From assembly GCA_002914805.1 (NCBI GenBank), contig JXTB01000152.1, positions 229,371 to 293,370 on the forward strand: 64,000 nucleotides of DNA, written 5' to 3'. The position numbers were made by a program, and so were the translations under genes. Each line of letters begins with the position of its first letter. Positions within the stretch are counted from its first letter, which is position 1. The stretch comes from Parasponia andersonii (Eukaryota; Streptophyta; Magnoliopsida; Rosales; Cannabaceae). Of this stretch, positions 10,030 through 22,369 are shown piece after piece. The notes under the pieces were generated by a model. It did no database searches. It was not told the DNA's origin and saw only the letters and a list, made by a program, of their open reading frames with translations.

Positions 10030-10651
10030 AACACAAATACTCACAGAGTCACAGTCAAATCCAAATCCTAAACCCACAAATGCAAATACTATAGTCAAAA
10101 CCAAATCCCAAAGCCACACATCAAATCCATTAGAGAAAAGGACATGATTTGACTAATTTGGGCAAAAATAACTTTTCATTAATTGTTATAAAAATGTTAA
10201 TTTTAAGAAGGCCAAAGTTAGGCAAGAACTTCTTGACTACAAAATACTCCAAAAAGTATCATAAATAATGGTCTTTTCATGGTCAAGAAAATCTTAACTA
10301 TAGATCAAAATATTATTGATTATAAATTTTTAATAACTCGTAAACATACGATTCTATTGATATATAGAATAAAATAAGGTCGAACCTACAGAAACTACTA
10401 AAATCTAGAAAGTTCAATTGAAACTAAGTAAATTCGACTTCTAACCTAGTCAAAAAGCAAATTGAATAAAAAAAAACAGCATAAAAAATGATGAAGAGTA
10501 CAAAAGTAGATTAAATTAATACGGGAAATTGACAAACTAGAATTCAAGGGATTAAATTACCCAAGTTTTAGAATCAACCACTATTTAACTTAATTAGCAA
10601 TTATTTTATATTAACTAATTCTCGTAATTAGAGTGACAACTCAAAATCAAT
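10030..10651. other. AT-rich intergenic DNA
   Basis: No gene seen. A stretch near 10370-10410 (AAGGTCGAACCTACAGAAAC) resembles a motif frequent in plant repeats, but I cannot assign it to a family. Confidence 0.5.
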
Positions 10652-11704
10652 CTATGTCCACTCATGAATATAACAATTAAGTGCAAAATAAATAAATCAT
10701 GTGCATGTTCTTCTTCGTTTCATGTATAGTGTATCTAAGCATTCAATGTATCAATAATAAAATCACGAAAAAATAAGACAAGAATCTATCAAGTACCAAG
10801 CCAAGATTAACTAAATATACCTCTAACTATCAAGAATATATGATATTAATGATGAAAGAAAATTCTGTTTAATAATATTAAGAAGCAAGAACAATAATCA
10901 CTATCTCCTCCAAAAAAAAAAGAAAACAATAGTCACTAAAGTACACATAAGAGAATTAATTTAATATAAAAGTAAAAACATTATTAAATAGGTTTAATTC
11001 TCAATATAAGCACAAGACACGTGTAATAAGAGGATGATATATCTATATGAGAAGTATACAAGTGAGTGTGGTATGGAATGGTAGTGTTTCTTCTAAGTAG
11101 TGCCAATAACTAAAATTAGCTCCCATTAGAACAACATGGGTTCAAGGACTATGTCCACTCACGAATATAACAATTAAGCGCAAAATAAATAAATCGTGTG
11201 TATGTTCTTCTTCGTTTCATGTATAGTGTATCTAAGCATTCAATGTATCAATAATAAAATCACGAAAAAACAAGACAAGAATCTATCAAGTACCAAGCCA
11301 AGATTAGCTAAATAGACCTCTAACTATCAAGAATATATGATATTAATGATGAAAGAAAATTCTATTTAATGATATTAAGAAGCAAGAACAATAATCGCTA
11401 TCTCTTCCCAAAAAAAAAACAATAGTCGCTAAAGTACACATAAGAGAATTAATTTAATATAAAGGTAAAAGCATTATTAAATATGCTTAATTCTCAATGT
11501 AAGCACAAGAAAATTAGAAAGACATGGAAGAATAAAAAGTAATAAAACTTATTGTTGATACGGGATTGACACGTGTAATAAGAGGATGGTGTGTCTACAT
11601 AAGAAGTATACAAGTAGGTGTGGTGTGGAATAGCAGTGTTTCCTCTAAGTAGTGCCAATAACTAAAATTATCTCCCATTAGAACAACATGGATTCAAGGA
11701 CTAT
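10652..11704. repeat. Tandem segmental duplication, about 0.5-kb unit x 2
   Basis: Copy 1 spans 10652-11148 and copy 2 spans 11149 to about 11704. Both start CTATGTCCACTCA and end near GGTTCAAGGACTATG. They are highly similar throughout. Copy 2 keeps about 57 bp (about 11510-11568) that copy 1 lacks between CACAAGA and CACGTGTAATAAG. No coding capacity. Confidence 0.85.
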
Positions 11705-12781
11705 GGAATGGCAAGTAGAGTATAATAGATCTTAGGAATGAAATCCAAAATTTATAGCAGATTTTAGACCGAAATTGGAGAAAGACAAAATCTGCAGTAG
11801 TAAAATAAAGAACTCCAAGTGCCATAGCAAATTTTGGAGTTAAAACCTGAAACCTAAAGCAGATGTCAAGACTAAAGTCCAAAATCTGTAATAGATTTTA
11901 GACCTAGACTGCATAAACTATGTAAGTACAAAAAATGTAAAAGTTAAGCCATATAAAAACAAAAACAATATGAAGATGAAAGTTTACAGTGGAACTTGGT
12001 GCAAAACAGTGAAATTTCACATTAAAGTGATTAGGACAATTAACTACCCATTGCCTACATAAAAGAGGTCAAGAGGCAAGAAATGATTCATTCATAGAGA
12101 CCATAAAAAAATACTCAAATTTTAGAGATTAGTTCTCTTATTTTCTTATTACCAAAAAAGTAGGATAGCTATTCTTCTCCTTCGTAGTCCACATCATGGG
12201 AATTCTATTGGGAACTTAGAACTTTTCTACATTCTACTCTTGTATTACTTCTCTTTGTGTTAATTACCTTAATATATTTACATGCCTACGTATACTTATT
12301 GATATAATTATATTTATATGCAACATATGAATATCGAGTCATATATTTCATATGCATATTAACTTAAATATATACGTATATATATATATATCCTTAAATG
12401 ATTAACACATTTTCTGTGTGGTAAAATTTTTGTTAATTATGCAGGGATACTATCCGTATATTTCTAGTTGATAGACATGTTAGTCAATGGATGCCAATTC
12501 AAAGTTTGATCTTGTTCAAAGCATAAGACAAGTGAATCGAAGGAAGACATATTAGTTGCATCCATACCATCCAGTCGATCAATGTTAAATAAACTTCTCT
12601 GTTCTATTAGCATTGATATGCCAAAATCATTACATATCTTTATTCATTTATTGACCTGTCAAAATTGAACCAATGACGGCTGGCAGTTAATGTGTTGTCC
12701 GCCACCCAGACCTGCATGTCGTAGCATGTTCCGCCTGAACCCTGGAACACTTGTAAAACCAACCATAAGGAGGTAATGTAG
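11705..12781. other. Intergenic DNA
   Basis: No gene recognised. Short imperfect repeats around the phrase 'AAATCTGYAGYAGA' occur at about 11745-11900. Confidence 0.5.
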
Positions 12782-12862
12782 TCTTCTTCTTCTTCTTCTT
12801 CTTCTTCTTTCACTCTGATGCTAGTCCTCTTTGAGTCTCCATCGAATTCTCCTTGCCTCTTG

Positions 12863-12908
<46 letters not shown>
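12782..12908. repeat. Compound microsatellite (TTC)n - (CT)n - (TA)n
   Basis: A (TTC)n run at about 12782-12810, a (CT)n run at about 12866-12893 and a (TA)n run at about 12893-12908, directly visible. Confidence 0.9.
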
Positions 12909-12991
12909 TTATAGCTTCTAAGGTTCACCAACTAACTACCTTTTGCCTTTTAGAGTCCAAAATTTTAAGGAAATTTCTCCAATTTGCTTTT

Positions 12992-13378
12992 GGGATAAAA
13001 TCACTTTTATAGTTTGTATTTTGACATTTTATTAGATGCGTACTTTCTTTTTTTGTTATTATCAACATTGATTCTTAGATTTGAATTTTATTACAAATTT
13101 ATATCTTAGCACTAATTTAAAATAGTTAATTACATATCAAAATTTATAGTAGTTAATTTATCAAAATACCATTTAAAAAATTAAAAATAAATCATGTAAA
13201 AACTGATTCAAGAATAAGTTTATTAAATTATTATGATAAACTAACTGCTCTAAATTATTGCCTAGATATAAATTTGTAATATATTTCAAACTTAATGGTC
13301 AATATTAATAATAATCAAAACAAAACATAAAAATTAAATAAAATATTAAAATACGATGTATAAAAGTAATATTATCCA
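12992..13378. mobile_element. Mutator-like foldback MITE, copy 1
   Basis: Long inverted-repeat element. The left end GGGATAAAATCACTTTTATA matches the reverse complement of the right end, GGATAATATTACTTTTATA. The arms continue with TTGTATTTTGACA-type sequence. Flanks ATTTGCTTT and ATTTCCCTT agree at 7 of 9 bases, a possible eroded 9-bp duplication. It belongs to the same family as the copy at 53523-53880, which has a perfect 9-bp duplication. Confidence 0.65.
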
Positions 13379-13841
13379 TTTCCCTTCTAATATAATATAA
13401 CTCTTATTATCCTCATTATCCTTAAACAATCCCAACACATTATGTTAACTTGTGGGTTGGCTTCTTCTAACACATGGGTTGGGCCTTCTTCAATTAATCC
13501 AAATCTTATAACAGATTCTGCTCCTTTAAAGTCACAAATTATATAACTGTTCGACACATAATTTATGATCTTACTGGAAATGTTAATTTGAAAAAGACTA
13601 TTAAAAAAGTTATTTTGTGCCAAAATTAGTACTCAGGTCAATTTCCCCTTGATTTCTTCTTAACATTTTCTTTCAAGCCCCTGAACAAATAATCCCACTT
13701 ATTTAGTTTGATTCGGTCATTTCTATTTCTTCTTGTTCTAATTTGTAAGTTATTTCCAAGGTTGAGATTATTCCTCTGCATTCCTCTGCAAAAGAAACTA
13801 GAAATAATGAATAAAAATAACTAACAAAATTAGAATTATGG
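13379..13841. other. Intergenic DNA
   Basis: No gene or repeat recognised. Confidence 0.5.
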
Positions 13842-14089
13842 TTATATATATATATAGTACACTAATATAGTAGGCATTTTTTTAAGCTATAGATATTGTT
13901 TTATCCAATTAAAATTCATTAAGTATGTCTTATCATGATAAAAGTTGGAAATAAAAAAATATTAAATAATAGATATTTATTTTTATTATGTTTTTAACTA
14001 CCCAACTTATGGTACCCGTTAGATTATGATCCAAATATTAAAAATGACTAAAAAAATACCTATTAGATTGCAAACCATATATATATAAT
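13842..14089. mobile_element. TA-flanked foldback MITE, family A, copy 1
   Basis: Inverted termini: left TATATATAGTACACTAATAT then AGTAGGCATTTTTTTAAG; right (reverse complement) TATATATGGTTTGCAATCTA then ATAGGTATTTTTTTAGTC. The shared core is GTAGGYATTTTTTTARG. A second copy with the same termini lies in a host intron at 34196-34389. The superfamily is uncertain; TA-repeat flanks hide the duplication. Confidence 0.5.
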
Positions 14090-15689
14090 ATTAATTCTAC
14101 CCATGTCCCTTTCTCATCCCCTTAATCACAAATCAAAATCCCTCGAACCCAAACTATCGTGTTACTCATCAAGCTCAAATCCCAAACCCATATTTAGAAT
14201 TTTCTAATTCGCAATCAATTTTCAAATTCCATAAACCCCCCAAAAAAAAACATACTTTTCCAATAGCCTAAACTAAACATAATCAATCATGTTCGTTCCT
14301 TTACAAAATACCCTAAACTAAAACCCAAATTTTATGCAAAATCTAAATACAAGCAATAAACCAAGTACATTAATCAAATAACCTATTCATAAATTCTAAA
14401 ACTAACATGTTTCTAAGTATTCTAACATAATCATTACAAATTCACAAATCAACAACCACATTCACGAATCAATAAAATTAACCCACAAATTAACAAAACA
14501 AATTTTCCAAGTACTAAAAACCAAATTCATATCCATATTCAATAACCAACAAATTTTTAATCAAAACTAGTGTAGAACAAACTCACTAATCAACTATCCG
14601 TATTCTCAAATCCAAATCACAAACTTGAAAACTAATTTTAAAACTAATTTTTTCTGAGTAGTTTTTTAATCAGTTAATTATTAATTTAAGAATGCATGAT
14701 TTATTAATTTAGTACTTTATAAGAACATTTATTTAATACGTTTATCTAAAAATTTGAGAATATGTACTATATAAAAATTTTTTAACTTATTAATAAAAGA
14801 ATATTAACTTTATGAAGTTAAAAAATTAAAATATTTATATCATTAATTAGGTTATGTCGTTGGACTCATTTGACGCTGAACTCGACTCCATAACATGATA
14901 TTTAGAGTCAATCGTATAATCTATATCATCCATCACCGCTATATGACTTGTTTGTCATTGTAATAAGCAATTTCCTCAGTTTAGAATTTAATCTTAGCTT
15001 TGTAAGTTCCAAATTATAAACATTGAAATATGATGTTATCGAAAGAATGACATCATGTTTTTGCAATATTTTTCATCTTTATAGGCGTTATTTTTTGTAG
15101 TGTGACGAATTCTGTAAGGTCAACTTTAGGGTCGTTACTATTTATTAGCTCTTCGGCTACTTTTTTACAAAGTTCATTTCTGTGGATTTTACTTGTTGCT
15201 TGATCTATACGAATAGAGCATGGTCTTGAACCTTAGCTCCATCAATTCCAAATTGTAAACATTGAAATTCAAATAGTTCGCCATGGATGTAATCAAGCTA
15301 TACTTCTACTCCCTGTCCCTGACAACTCAAACAAAAAGTAACATTTCTTCCAAGCTTTCCCAACCCTCCTGTATTAGTCCTTCTTCCTTACAAATCATTC
15401 GAGTTTCTCAAGAAAGAATTTCTTCATTGTGTGTTCAAAGATAGAGTCTCAGATGTTGACGGATGGTCAAAATTCATCAGAATCCAAGCATTAATGATAT
15501 TTCAGTAGAGATTTTCGTACAAAAAATGGCAAAGTTTAGAGGGACTTCTTCTATTGAGCCAATTTAGATGCTCTCAAAATGTAGAGCAAGTAGGATTTGA
15601 GCACTAAATCAAGATGTTTCTTGTGAAAACGGAGCTCGAACGACTGTACTTTCGATCAGAGAGTCAAGTTCAGACTTTGACCACCTTTA
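14090..15689. other. Intergenic DNA left of the nested insertion
   Basis: No gene recognised. Two short related phrases (CCAAATTATAAACATTGAAAT near 15009, CCAAATTGTAAACATTGAAAT near 15248) suggest an old local duplication. Confidence 0.45.
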
Positions 15690-15845
15690 GGTTATGTTTA
15701 GTTCGTTGGAATGGTAATGGAATCGTAATTAAATGGAATTGAAATTAGAATGAGAATAAAAATGATATTCCATTGTTTAGTTGACTTAGTAGAATTGAGT
15801 GAAATAAGTATTATATTAACCAAAATATTCCTACTTTAAGATATC

Positions 15846-16678
15846 TGTGGGACCCGTTCCCAAATTATGCACCACGTGGACGATTAAGTGACAGAATAGG
15901 TCACAAACGGGGTCCACCATCGTACAGGTGTCGAGAGTGATTAGCTAAAAGCCACGCGGGTCACACGTGATTTCACAATCGGCCGTTGGGCCTTCCGAGG
16001 TTAGAGCCGAGCCCATCACAGACCCTGAACAGTCTCGGCCCAGTCTAACCATTACCTCGACAGTTGGGGGGGTCGGAAGTCCCAAGGGTCTTCCACCAAA
16101 ATAAGATAGAAAGCAACTCACAACTCCAGACCTAAACAGAGCATTTAATACGATCTTAGATAGGTGTGTGCAGGGGGCCAAGCCATTCTGACAGAACGGC
16201 GATTTGACCAAATCTCACTCCTGACAGATTCAAGCCATAGGAGGCGGCGGAAACCAGGCTACAGCGATACAAATTTGATTACAGTAATCTCGACCCGTGA
16301 CCTCTGGGAAACATTTTGAGGAAAAAGATACTCAGTCCTGAGAATGAGACCCGGGTGATTCACAATCTCATGACTACATATATATGAGCCATGCGTTCCC
16401 GAGAGATGCATGTACGCTTACAAAAAAAAAATGTATAAAAAAAGCTTATGAGCAAGAAACAAACATATACTCATATAGAACTAATTCCTTGCTATCCTGA
16501 ATCAAAGATAGACCACTGACTTAAGCATCGGAGAGTCTTTGCAGGTGGCTACCCCCGCCTCTCCGATCCTGCTTGGAGATCAGAGCACTTTGGGATAGCA
16601 AGGGCACGTGGACAGTTGGGGAGTACAGCATCAGCGGTTCAGAGACACGTGGACGGCTAGTGAGAAACCGCTCTAACA
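15846..16678 (+). repeat. 5' LTR of element 2
   Basis: Starts TGTGGGACCCG and ends CTCTAACA, 833 bp. A TATA-like run, ACATATATATGAG, lies at about 16376-16388. It aligns end to end with 28212-29043. Confidence 0.93.
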
Positions 16679-16681
16679 GTT

Positions 16682-16698
16682 TGGCACCATCTGTGGGA
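16682..16698 (+). promoter_or_regulatory. tRNA primer-binding site of element 2
   Basis: TGGCACCATCTGTGGGA, three bases after the LTR end. Plant Tat/Athila-type elements commonly have TGGCGCCGTCTGTGGGA here. The two differences are G-to-A at CpG positions, in line with methylation-driven decay. Confidence 0.75.
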
Positions 16699-16749
16699 AA
16701 GAACAGTTGAGCGTGAGAAAAAGAGTGGGAAACTCACGATCGCGCTTTC

Positions 16750-18260
16750 CACAAATGAAAGGCCATACAACATCGGATGACACCCTCGAGAATGACAACC
16801 AGGAGCACACGTCTCGACGCCGAAGGGAGTTCTCGAGAAGCACGACCAGACCTAGAGCAGAAGCTGGATCAGATGCTCGCCGCCCTGACAGAAATGAATC
16901 GGAAGGCAGAGATAGCCCACGAGGCCGTCCTGAGTTTAAGGGACGAAGTCGCGGAGGTACGCAGAGATAACACCCGCCTCGAAGGGCTGCTGGCGAGTGA
17001 AGACAGAAGCTAGCGGAGAGAAGATTTTGACGAAGAAGTCCAACAAGAATTCGGAAGCCAACCGCGAGGAGAAATTCCCGTCCCATCTGGATCACGGATG
17101 CATGGGGCGTAGCAAAGCCAGTCTAAACCCCTCCAAGCCAGGGGGCCGATGGGCGGAGGACACCACGGAAGCCCAGGAGGTACGCCTCCTGACTGGAAGC
17201 AAGAAATGATGGCGGAGTTGAGTAAGAGACTCAAGGCCCATCACAGCAAGGCCCCCGACGAACTGGCAGAGCAAACTGTGCTAGGAATCAACCAGACAGC
17301 CTTCGTCGACTGGATCTAGATGGAACCCAGGCCGAGGGACTTCACGACCCAGACCTTCAAGCCGTTCGAGGGGAAAATCGACCCCCTCGATCACATATAC
17401 CACTTCCAACAGAAAATGACCTTGGAAACCAGGGACGAGGCCGTTACCTGTAAAGTCTTCTCTATGACCCTGGCAGGACCACCCTGCTATGGTTCAGACA
17501 GATCCCGGAAAAATCTATAAACAGGTTCGAAGATTTCTACAAACTTTTCTGAAAGCAGTATGTGGGTGTCCGGAGACAGAAAAAACCATGCGAGAACTTG
17601 ACCGGTTGGAGCAGGCCGCAGATGAGTCCCTGCGAGACTACCTGTCGTGTTTCCTCTAAGTAATGTCCCTAGTCTATGATGCCGACTCGGTCTAAGCTGT
17701 AGGATCAATGCTATCGGACCACCTCCTTTTGAATCTCCCGTACGATATGGCAGACGTTTAGGCGAAATCAGAAGGGGTATTCAGAGTGCTGAAAAGCCAC
17801 CAGAAGGCGCCCAAGAACTCCGCCGTGATAACAATGACACCGGCACAACCCCCAGCCCTGCAAGGGTGAAGAGGCCCTCACCGGACCAAGGGCCGACTCC
17901 GAAATAGGAAGCCCCCCTCGAAACAGTCAGGAAGGTGGCAAGAGGAGGAAGACGTCCTGCGACCCTCTGCCAAAGTATGAGCTCAACACGCCAATCGACG
18001 TGATCTACCTCCAAAACAAGGATAGGGGCATCTTCAAAGACCCGCCCAAATCTGGCGTCCCAGAGCACATGAAGAACAGGAGCAGTAACTGACATTTTCA
18101 CAAAGACTATGGGCACGAGACCGCCTACTATCGTAACTTTTACGCATAGGTCATAACGGCGATCCATGCCGGCAGGTTGAAACAATATGTGAAAACCGGC
18201 AGAACTCAGCCACAGGAAGATGTTTCTAGGCCCAAAAAGGGGAAGCAGACCTAGGCCTCT
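16750..18260 (+). pseudogene. gag: gag of element 2, multiple stops
   Basis: The N-terminal part encodes a charged helix (KLDQMLAALTEMNRKAEIAH, about 16862-16920). The capsid core starts near 17335 (FTTQTFKPFEGKIDPLDHIY) and continues in shifted frames past MTLAGPAMVWF (about 17464) and LEQAADESLRDYL (about 17605). In-frame stops occur near 17551, 17657, 17693 and 17758. A degenerate zinc-knuckle-type region reads CHFHKDYGHET-like near 18090-18120. There is no intact frame. The start codon is not certain. Confidence 0.78.
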
Positions 18261-18287
18261 GGGTCAGGAGAGCAGACCCTGAGGATA

Positions 18288-18950
18288 GTGCCAACCATTA
18301 TGGGCAGGCCAGAGCCGACCCAGGGTCAAGAGGAGAAGGAAAAGTGCCTCAAAAAGGCTGAAGGAAGGGTGAAGCGCCTGAGGGGGATGAGTCATTCCGT
18401 CAACCATTTGATGATGGGAGAAAGCTGTGCCTCTGCCGCCCCCATTGTTTTCACCCAGCAAGATTTGACCACAGTATGTCTGCCTCACGATGACCCCTTA
18501 GTGATTAAACTACAGATCGGCTCCGCCTTGGTCAAAAGGGTCCTGGTCGATGGTGGAAGCAACGTCGATATCCTATTCCTTAGCACATTCGAGAATATGG
18601 GCCTAGATCAAAGTACACTCAGGCCAATCTGCCATCTGTTGTTCGCTTTTAACAGCACTAAGGTCAGCCCCTTGGGCGTCGTGACTCTAAAGGTCTGTGC
18701 TGCTGAGAGATGCTTGGATATGGACTTCGTCGTCATTGACTGTCAATCCTTCTTCAACGTCATCATGGGAAGGGGATGGATCCACGCCATGCATGTGGTC
18801 GCGTCCACCCTCCACCAGGTCTTAAGATGTCAATCAAAGGATGGTACCTATATGATAGACATCAAGGGAGATCAGACCTCCGTAAGGAAGTGCTTTTCAA
18901 CCGCCCTAAAGGGAGCCGATGCGAGTACAAGCGCCTCGACCGAGGACTAA
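18288..18950 (+). pseudogene. Aspartic protease of element 2
   Basis: Retroviral-type protease segment of Pol. The catalytic loop is VLVDGGSNVDILF (about 18542-18580) in place of D-T/S-G, so it reads D-G-G. The FNVIMGRGWIHAM motif (about 18753-18791) is the family's second conserved block. This stretch is open for 220 codons and is one of the best kept sense-strand parts. It precedes the RT segment. Confidence 0.82.
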
Positions 18951-19030
18951 TAGCAATCAAAGGACCGTCTGCCAGCGTACATAAAGCGGATCGAAGAGGA
19001 GTCTGACGTCCAAAATCTACGATCGAGGAG

Positions 19031-19965
19031 TTGGTAATGGTCCCTTTGAAAGAGGCAGAACCGACGAGGGTGGTTCTAATCGGGGCCTTGTTGCCCGAGC
19101 AAAAGAAGAACGAGATGTTGGAATTCCTGAAGCAGAACGAGAACGTCTTCGCGTGGTCCCACGACGACATGCCCGGGATAGACCCCGCGCACACCTGCCA
19201 CCGGCTGAACATAGACCCCAATTTCCCTTCAGTCAGGCAGAAACCCAAAAGGTTCGAACCAGAGAAAAATAGGGCGATCAACAAGGAGGTAGAAAAGCTG
19301 CTGGAGAACGGTCTGATAAGGAAGTGCATGTACCCGTGTTAGGTCTCCAACCCAGTGGTGGTGAAAAAGAAAAACGGCGACGACCGTATTTGCATAGACT
19401 TCACCAACCTGAACAAGGCCTGCCCGAAGGATAGCTTCCCCCTACCAAGAATCGACCAAATGGTAGATGCGACGGCGGGATTCAACAGAATGAGCTTTTT
19501 AGATGCCTACTCTGGGTACAACCAGATCCCCCTTTACGCGGAAGACTAGATCTATACGTCTTTTATCACAGAGCGTGGTCTGTAATGCTACAGGCATATG
19601 CCATTTGGCTTGAAGAACATGGGGGCAACCTACCAAAGGTTCATGAACAAGATGTTCGCCGGGCTATTAGGGAAGATTATGGAGGTCTATATTGACGATA
19701 TGGTCGTGAAGAGCAGAGAAGATTCAGACCATCTGAGACACCTAGACGAATGTTTTTAGATTCTGAGGCAATATCGGATGCATCTGAATCCCAAGAAATG
19801 CGCGTTTGGGGTGTCCTCCGGTCAATTCCTGGGACATATCGTAAGTAGGAGGGGTATTGAGGCAAACCCAACCCAGATGACCTCGATCGCAAATGTGCAG
19901 AGACCCTCAACTGTTCGAGAGGTCCAGCACCTGGTCGGGAAGATAGCCGCTCTCAGCTGATTCGT
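19031..19965 (+). pseudogene. Reverse transcriptase of element 2
   Basis: RNA-dependent DNA polymerase domain. Recognisable blocks: HRLNIDPNFPSVRQKPKRF (about 19200), VVKKKNGDDRICIDFTNLNK (about 19355), FLDAYSGYNQI (about 19496), MPFGLKNMGATYQRFMNKMF (about 19597) and the active site VYIDDMVVKS (about 19687). In-frame stops at about 19339 (TAG), 19547 (TAG), 19582 (TAA) and 19757 (TAG) break it. Most fit C-to-T or G-to-A changes of Gln or Trp codons. The connection reaches FLGHIVSRRGIEANP and ends with a TGA near 19958 where SRF is expected. Confidence 0.9.
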
Positions 19966-20470
19966 CTCCAAGATGTCCGACCGGTGCAAGCCTTTCTTCC
20001 AATGCTTGAAGAAAAGCTCTACTGTTGTCTGGGAGAGGAACAGGACTGGGCACTGACAGATCTCAAGCTGTATTTGAGTCACCCACCTATCCTGGTATCT
20101 CCAGCAGAGGGGGAGCACCTATACACCTATTTAGCGGTATTCGAAGTAGCGATCAGCGCCATACTGTTCATCGAGGAAGACGGCAAATAGAAACCAGTGT
20201 TTTATATAAGCCGCATGCTCCTGGATGCCGAGACATGATATAGCGTGGCAGAAAAACTAGTCCTCGCTCTGGTCAATGCTAAAAAGAAACTCCGGCAGTA
20301 CTTTGAGGCACACTCGGTCACCGTATATACGGATTTCCCTATCCGGCAAATTTTGGCCAAGACAGACCTATCGGGACGACTGACCAAGTGGGCCATCGAG
20401 CTGGGAGTATACGACATAGAGTATTAGCCTCGGACCGCGAAGAAAGGACAAGTCATGGCGGATTTCTTAG
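19966..20470 (+). pseudogene. Ty3-type RNase H of element 2
   Basis: First RNase H. Visible blocks: DLKLYLSHPPILVSPAEGE (about 20056), AVFEVAISAILFIEEDGK (about 20134), a TAG at about 20188 where QKPV is expected, YISRMLLDAET then TGA for Trp (about 20205-20240), SVAEKLVLALVNAKKKLRQY (about 20240) and HSVTVYTDFPI (about 20314). The segment ends YDIEY, then TAG for Gln, then the KGQVMADFLVE connector. Confidence 0.85.
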
Positions 20471-21100
20471 TAGAAATCGAATCCTTCGGCGAGCTGCACG
20501 ACCCGTCTCAAATGTCTCAATTTCGCCCCCCTTCAGCCTGGATGCTCTATATCGACGGATCCACAAATGCCTCAGGGTCAAGTATCGGGATAGTCCTGCA
20601 GACCCCAACGGGTCTCAGGGTGGAGAAGGCATTGAGGCTCGGCTTCCAGACGACTAATAATGAGGCAGAGTATGAGGTACTGTACTGCTGCAAGGCCTTG
20701 AGCTAGCACTGCACTTCAGTGTAGAGAACATCGCAGTAAAGATCGACTCGCAGTTGATCGCGGGTCAGGTTAGGGGAAACTTCGAAGTAAAAGAACCGAG
20801 GTTGCACAGGTACTTCTCCAAGGTAATGGGGGCAAAAGCTCGCTTTGACAATTTCAATATCGAACCGATCCCCAGGGAGATGAACCAGAGGGCCGACGAG
20901 CTAGCTAAGAGTACGTCAACCGGGGGTACAGCTGGAAGCATAGAAGTCCTCCTAGAAGGTAGGAGCATAGAGGATCCCCTGCAGACCCCTGCGCACCATG
21001 TGTTCGCAACCGGAACTGCTGACGAAGGGTGGATGAAACCCATCACCCAGTATTTGACGTTGCGGAACCTACCACGGACCCCCGAGAAGCAAGGTCGGTC
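20471..21100 (+). pseudogene. Archaeal-type second RNase H of element 2
   Basis: Tat-specific extra RNase H. It opens with WMLYIDGSTNASGSSIGIVL (about 20539), then FQTTNNEAEYEVLYCCKAL (about 20645), broken by TAG near 20704, and continues in another frame with KIDSQLIAGQVRGNFEV (about 20740). It ends with MNQRADELAKSTSTGG (about 20880). Catalytic D (IDGS), E (NEAEYE) and D (IDSQL) are all present, separated by one stop and a shift. Confidence 0.85.
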
Positions 21101-22251
21101 AGGTTGAACGCTGCCAGGTAATCGATGGTAGGGGAACGACTATACAGAAGATCGACAATGGGTCTGATGCTGCGGTGCATAGGTCCCGTCGAAGCGTAAA
21201 AGTTAATGGAGGAAATCCACGAGGGAGTATGCGGCAACCACTCTGGCGGACGCAGCCTCACCTATAAGGCTCTAACGGCTAGATACTTCTGGCCGCGCAT
21301 GATGACAGAGGCAACCCAATTCGTCAAGAGATGTGATAAGTGCCAGAGGTTCACCCCATTGAAACGCCAGCCCACGGAGGTACTTCATTCGAATATAACC
21401 CCCTGACCGTTTGTCAAATGGGGTTTGGACATGGTCGGAGAGCTCCCCAGAAGTCCAGGGGGAAGGAGGTACGTCTCGTTGGCCACGGATTACTTCACCA
21501 AATAGGTAGAAGGTGAAGCCTAAGCGACCGTTAGCAAGATAGACACGATTAACTTCATCTGGAAGAACATAATCTGTCGGTTCGGGATTCCGAGAGAGAT
21601 ACACGTCGATCATGGCACACAGTTCCAAAATGCTAAGGTCAAGGAGCTATGCGAGCTGTATGACATAAGGCTCAGTTTCTCTTCCGTGAACTACCCTCAG
21701 AGGAACGGTCAAGCGGAAGCAACGAACAAAGCCATATTTAGCAACATCAAAAAGAACTTGCATGAGGCTAAAGGCAAGTGGTTAGAAGAGCTGCCGGCCG
21801 TTTATAGGCTCATCGAACCATGGAGTGGAGGTCGACTGGAAAAATGCCATTCACCATGGTTTACGGCTCAGAGGCTGTGATTCCGATCGAAGTCGGCCTC
21901 CGACACTCAATTCCGAAGTGGTAAGAGATGCCCCTTTAAACGAAGGCCAGCTAAGCCGCAACACAGACCTCCTGGAGAGAACGCGAGACATGGCCCTGAT
22001 CCACCTGGCTTCGTATCACCAGCAGGCTAGATCCTACTACGTAAAAAAGGCTAGTGCTCGACGATTTAATGCCGGGATTGGGTCCTAAAAGTTAGAACAG
22101 GGAATTCCTCGAAACTGGACTCCAATTGGATCGGACCCTATGAGGTGGTCAAAACACTCGACAATGGAGTGTATGTCCTGAAAGAGCTCAAGACTGGGAA
22201 AAACTTGCCGAACACGTGGAACGCTCAGCACTTGAAAAAGTATCACGTATA
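21100..22251 (+). pseudogene. Integrase of element 2
   Basis: HHCC zinc finger MEEIHEGVCGNHSGG ... CDKCQRFTP (about 21206-21351). The core has PWPFVKWGLDMVG with TGA for Trp (about 21404-21440), DYFTK then TAG for Trp (about 21490), a degenerate second Asp block near 21603 (IHVDHGTQF, Asp altered to HVDH context), and GQAEATNKAI with the catalytic Glu (about 21706). The C-terminal part reads SNWIGPYEVVKTLDNGVYVL (about 22115) and closes NTWNAQHLKKYHV followed by TAA at about 22249. Several frame changes. Confidence 0.85.
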
Positions 22252-22369
22252 AGACACATGTATATGATGTAAGACCATATGAATACTTATATTATTGAAA
22301 AGCTTAAATCCAAAACATGTCAAGTTCCCTTTTTGCTGCGTGGATTCATCTTTTGGATTACTATAGAAA

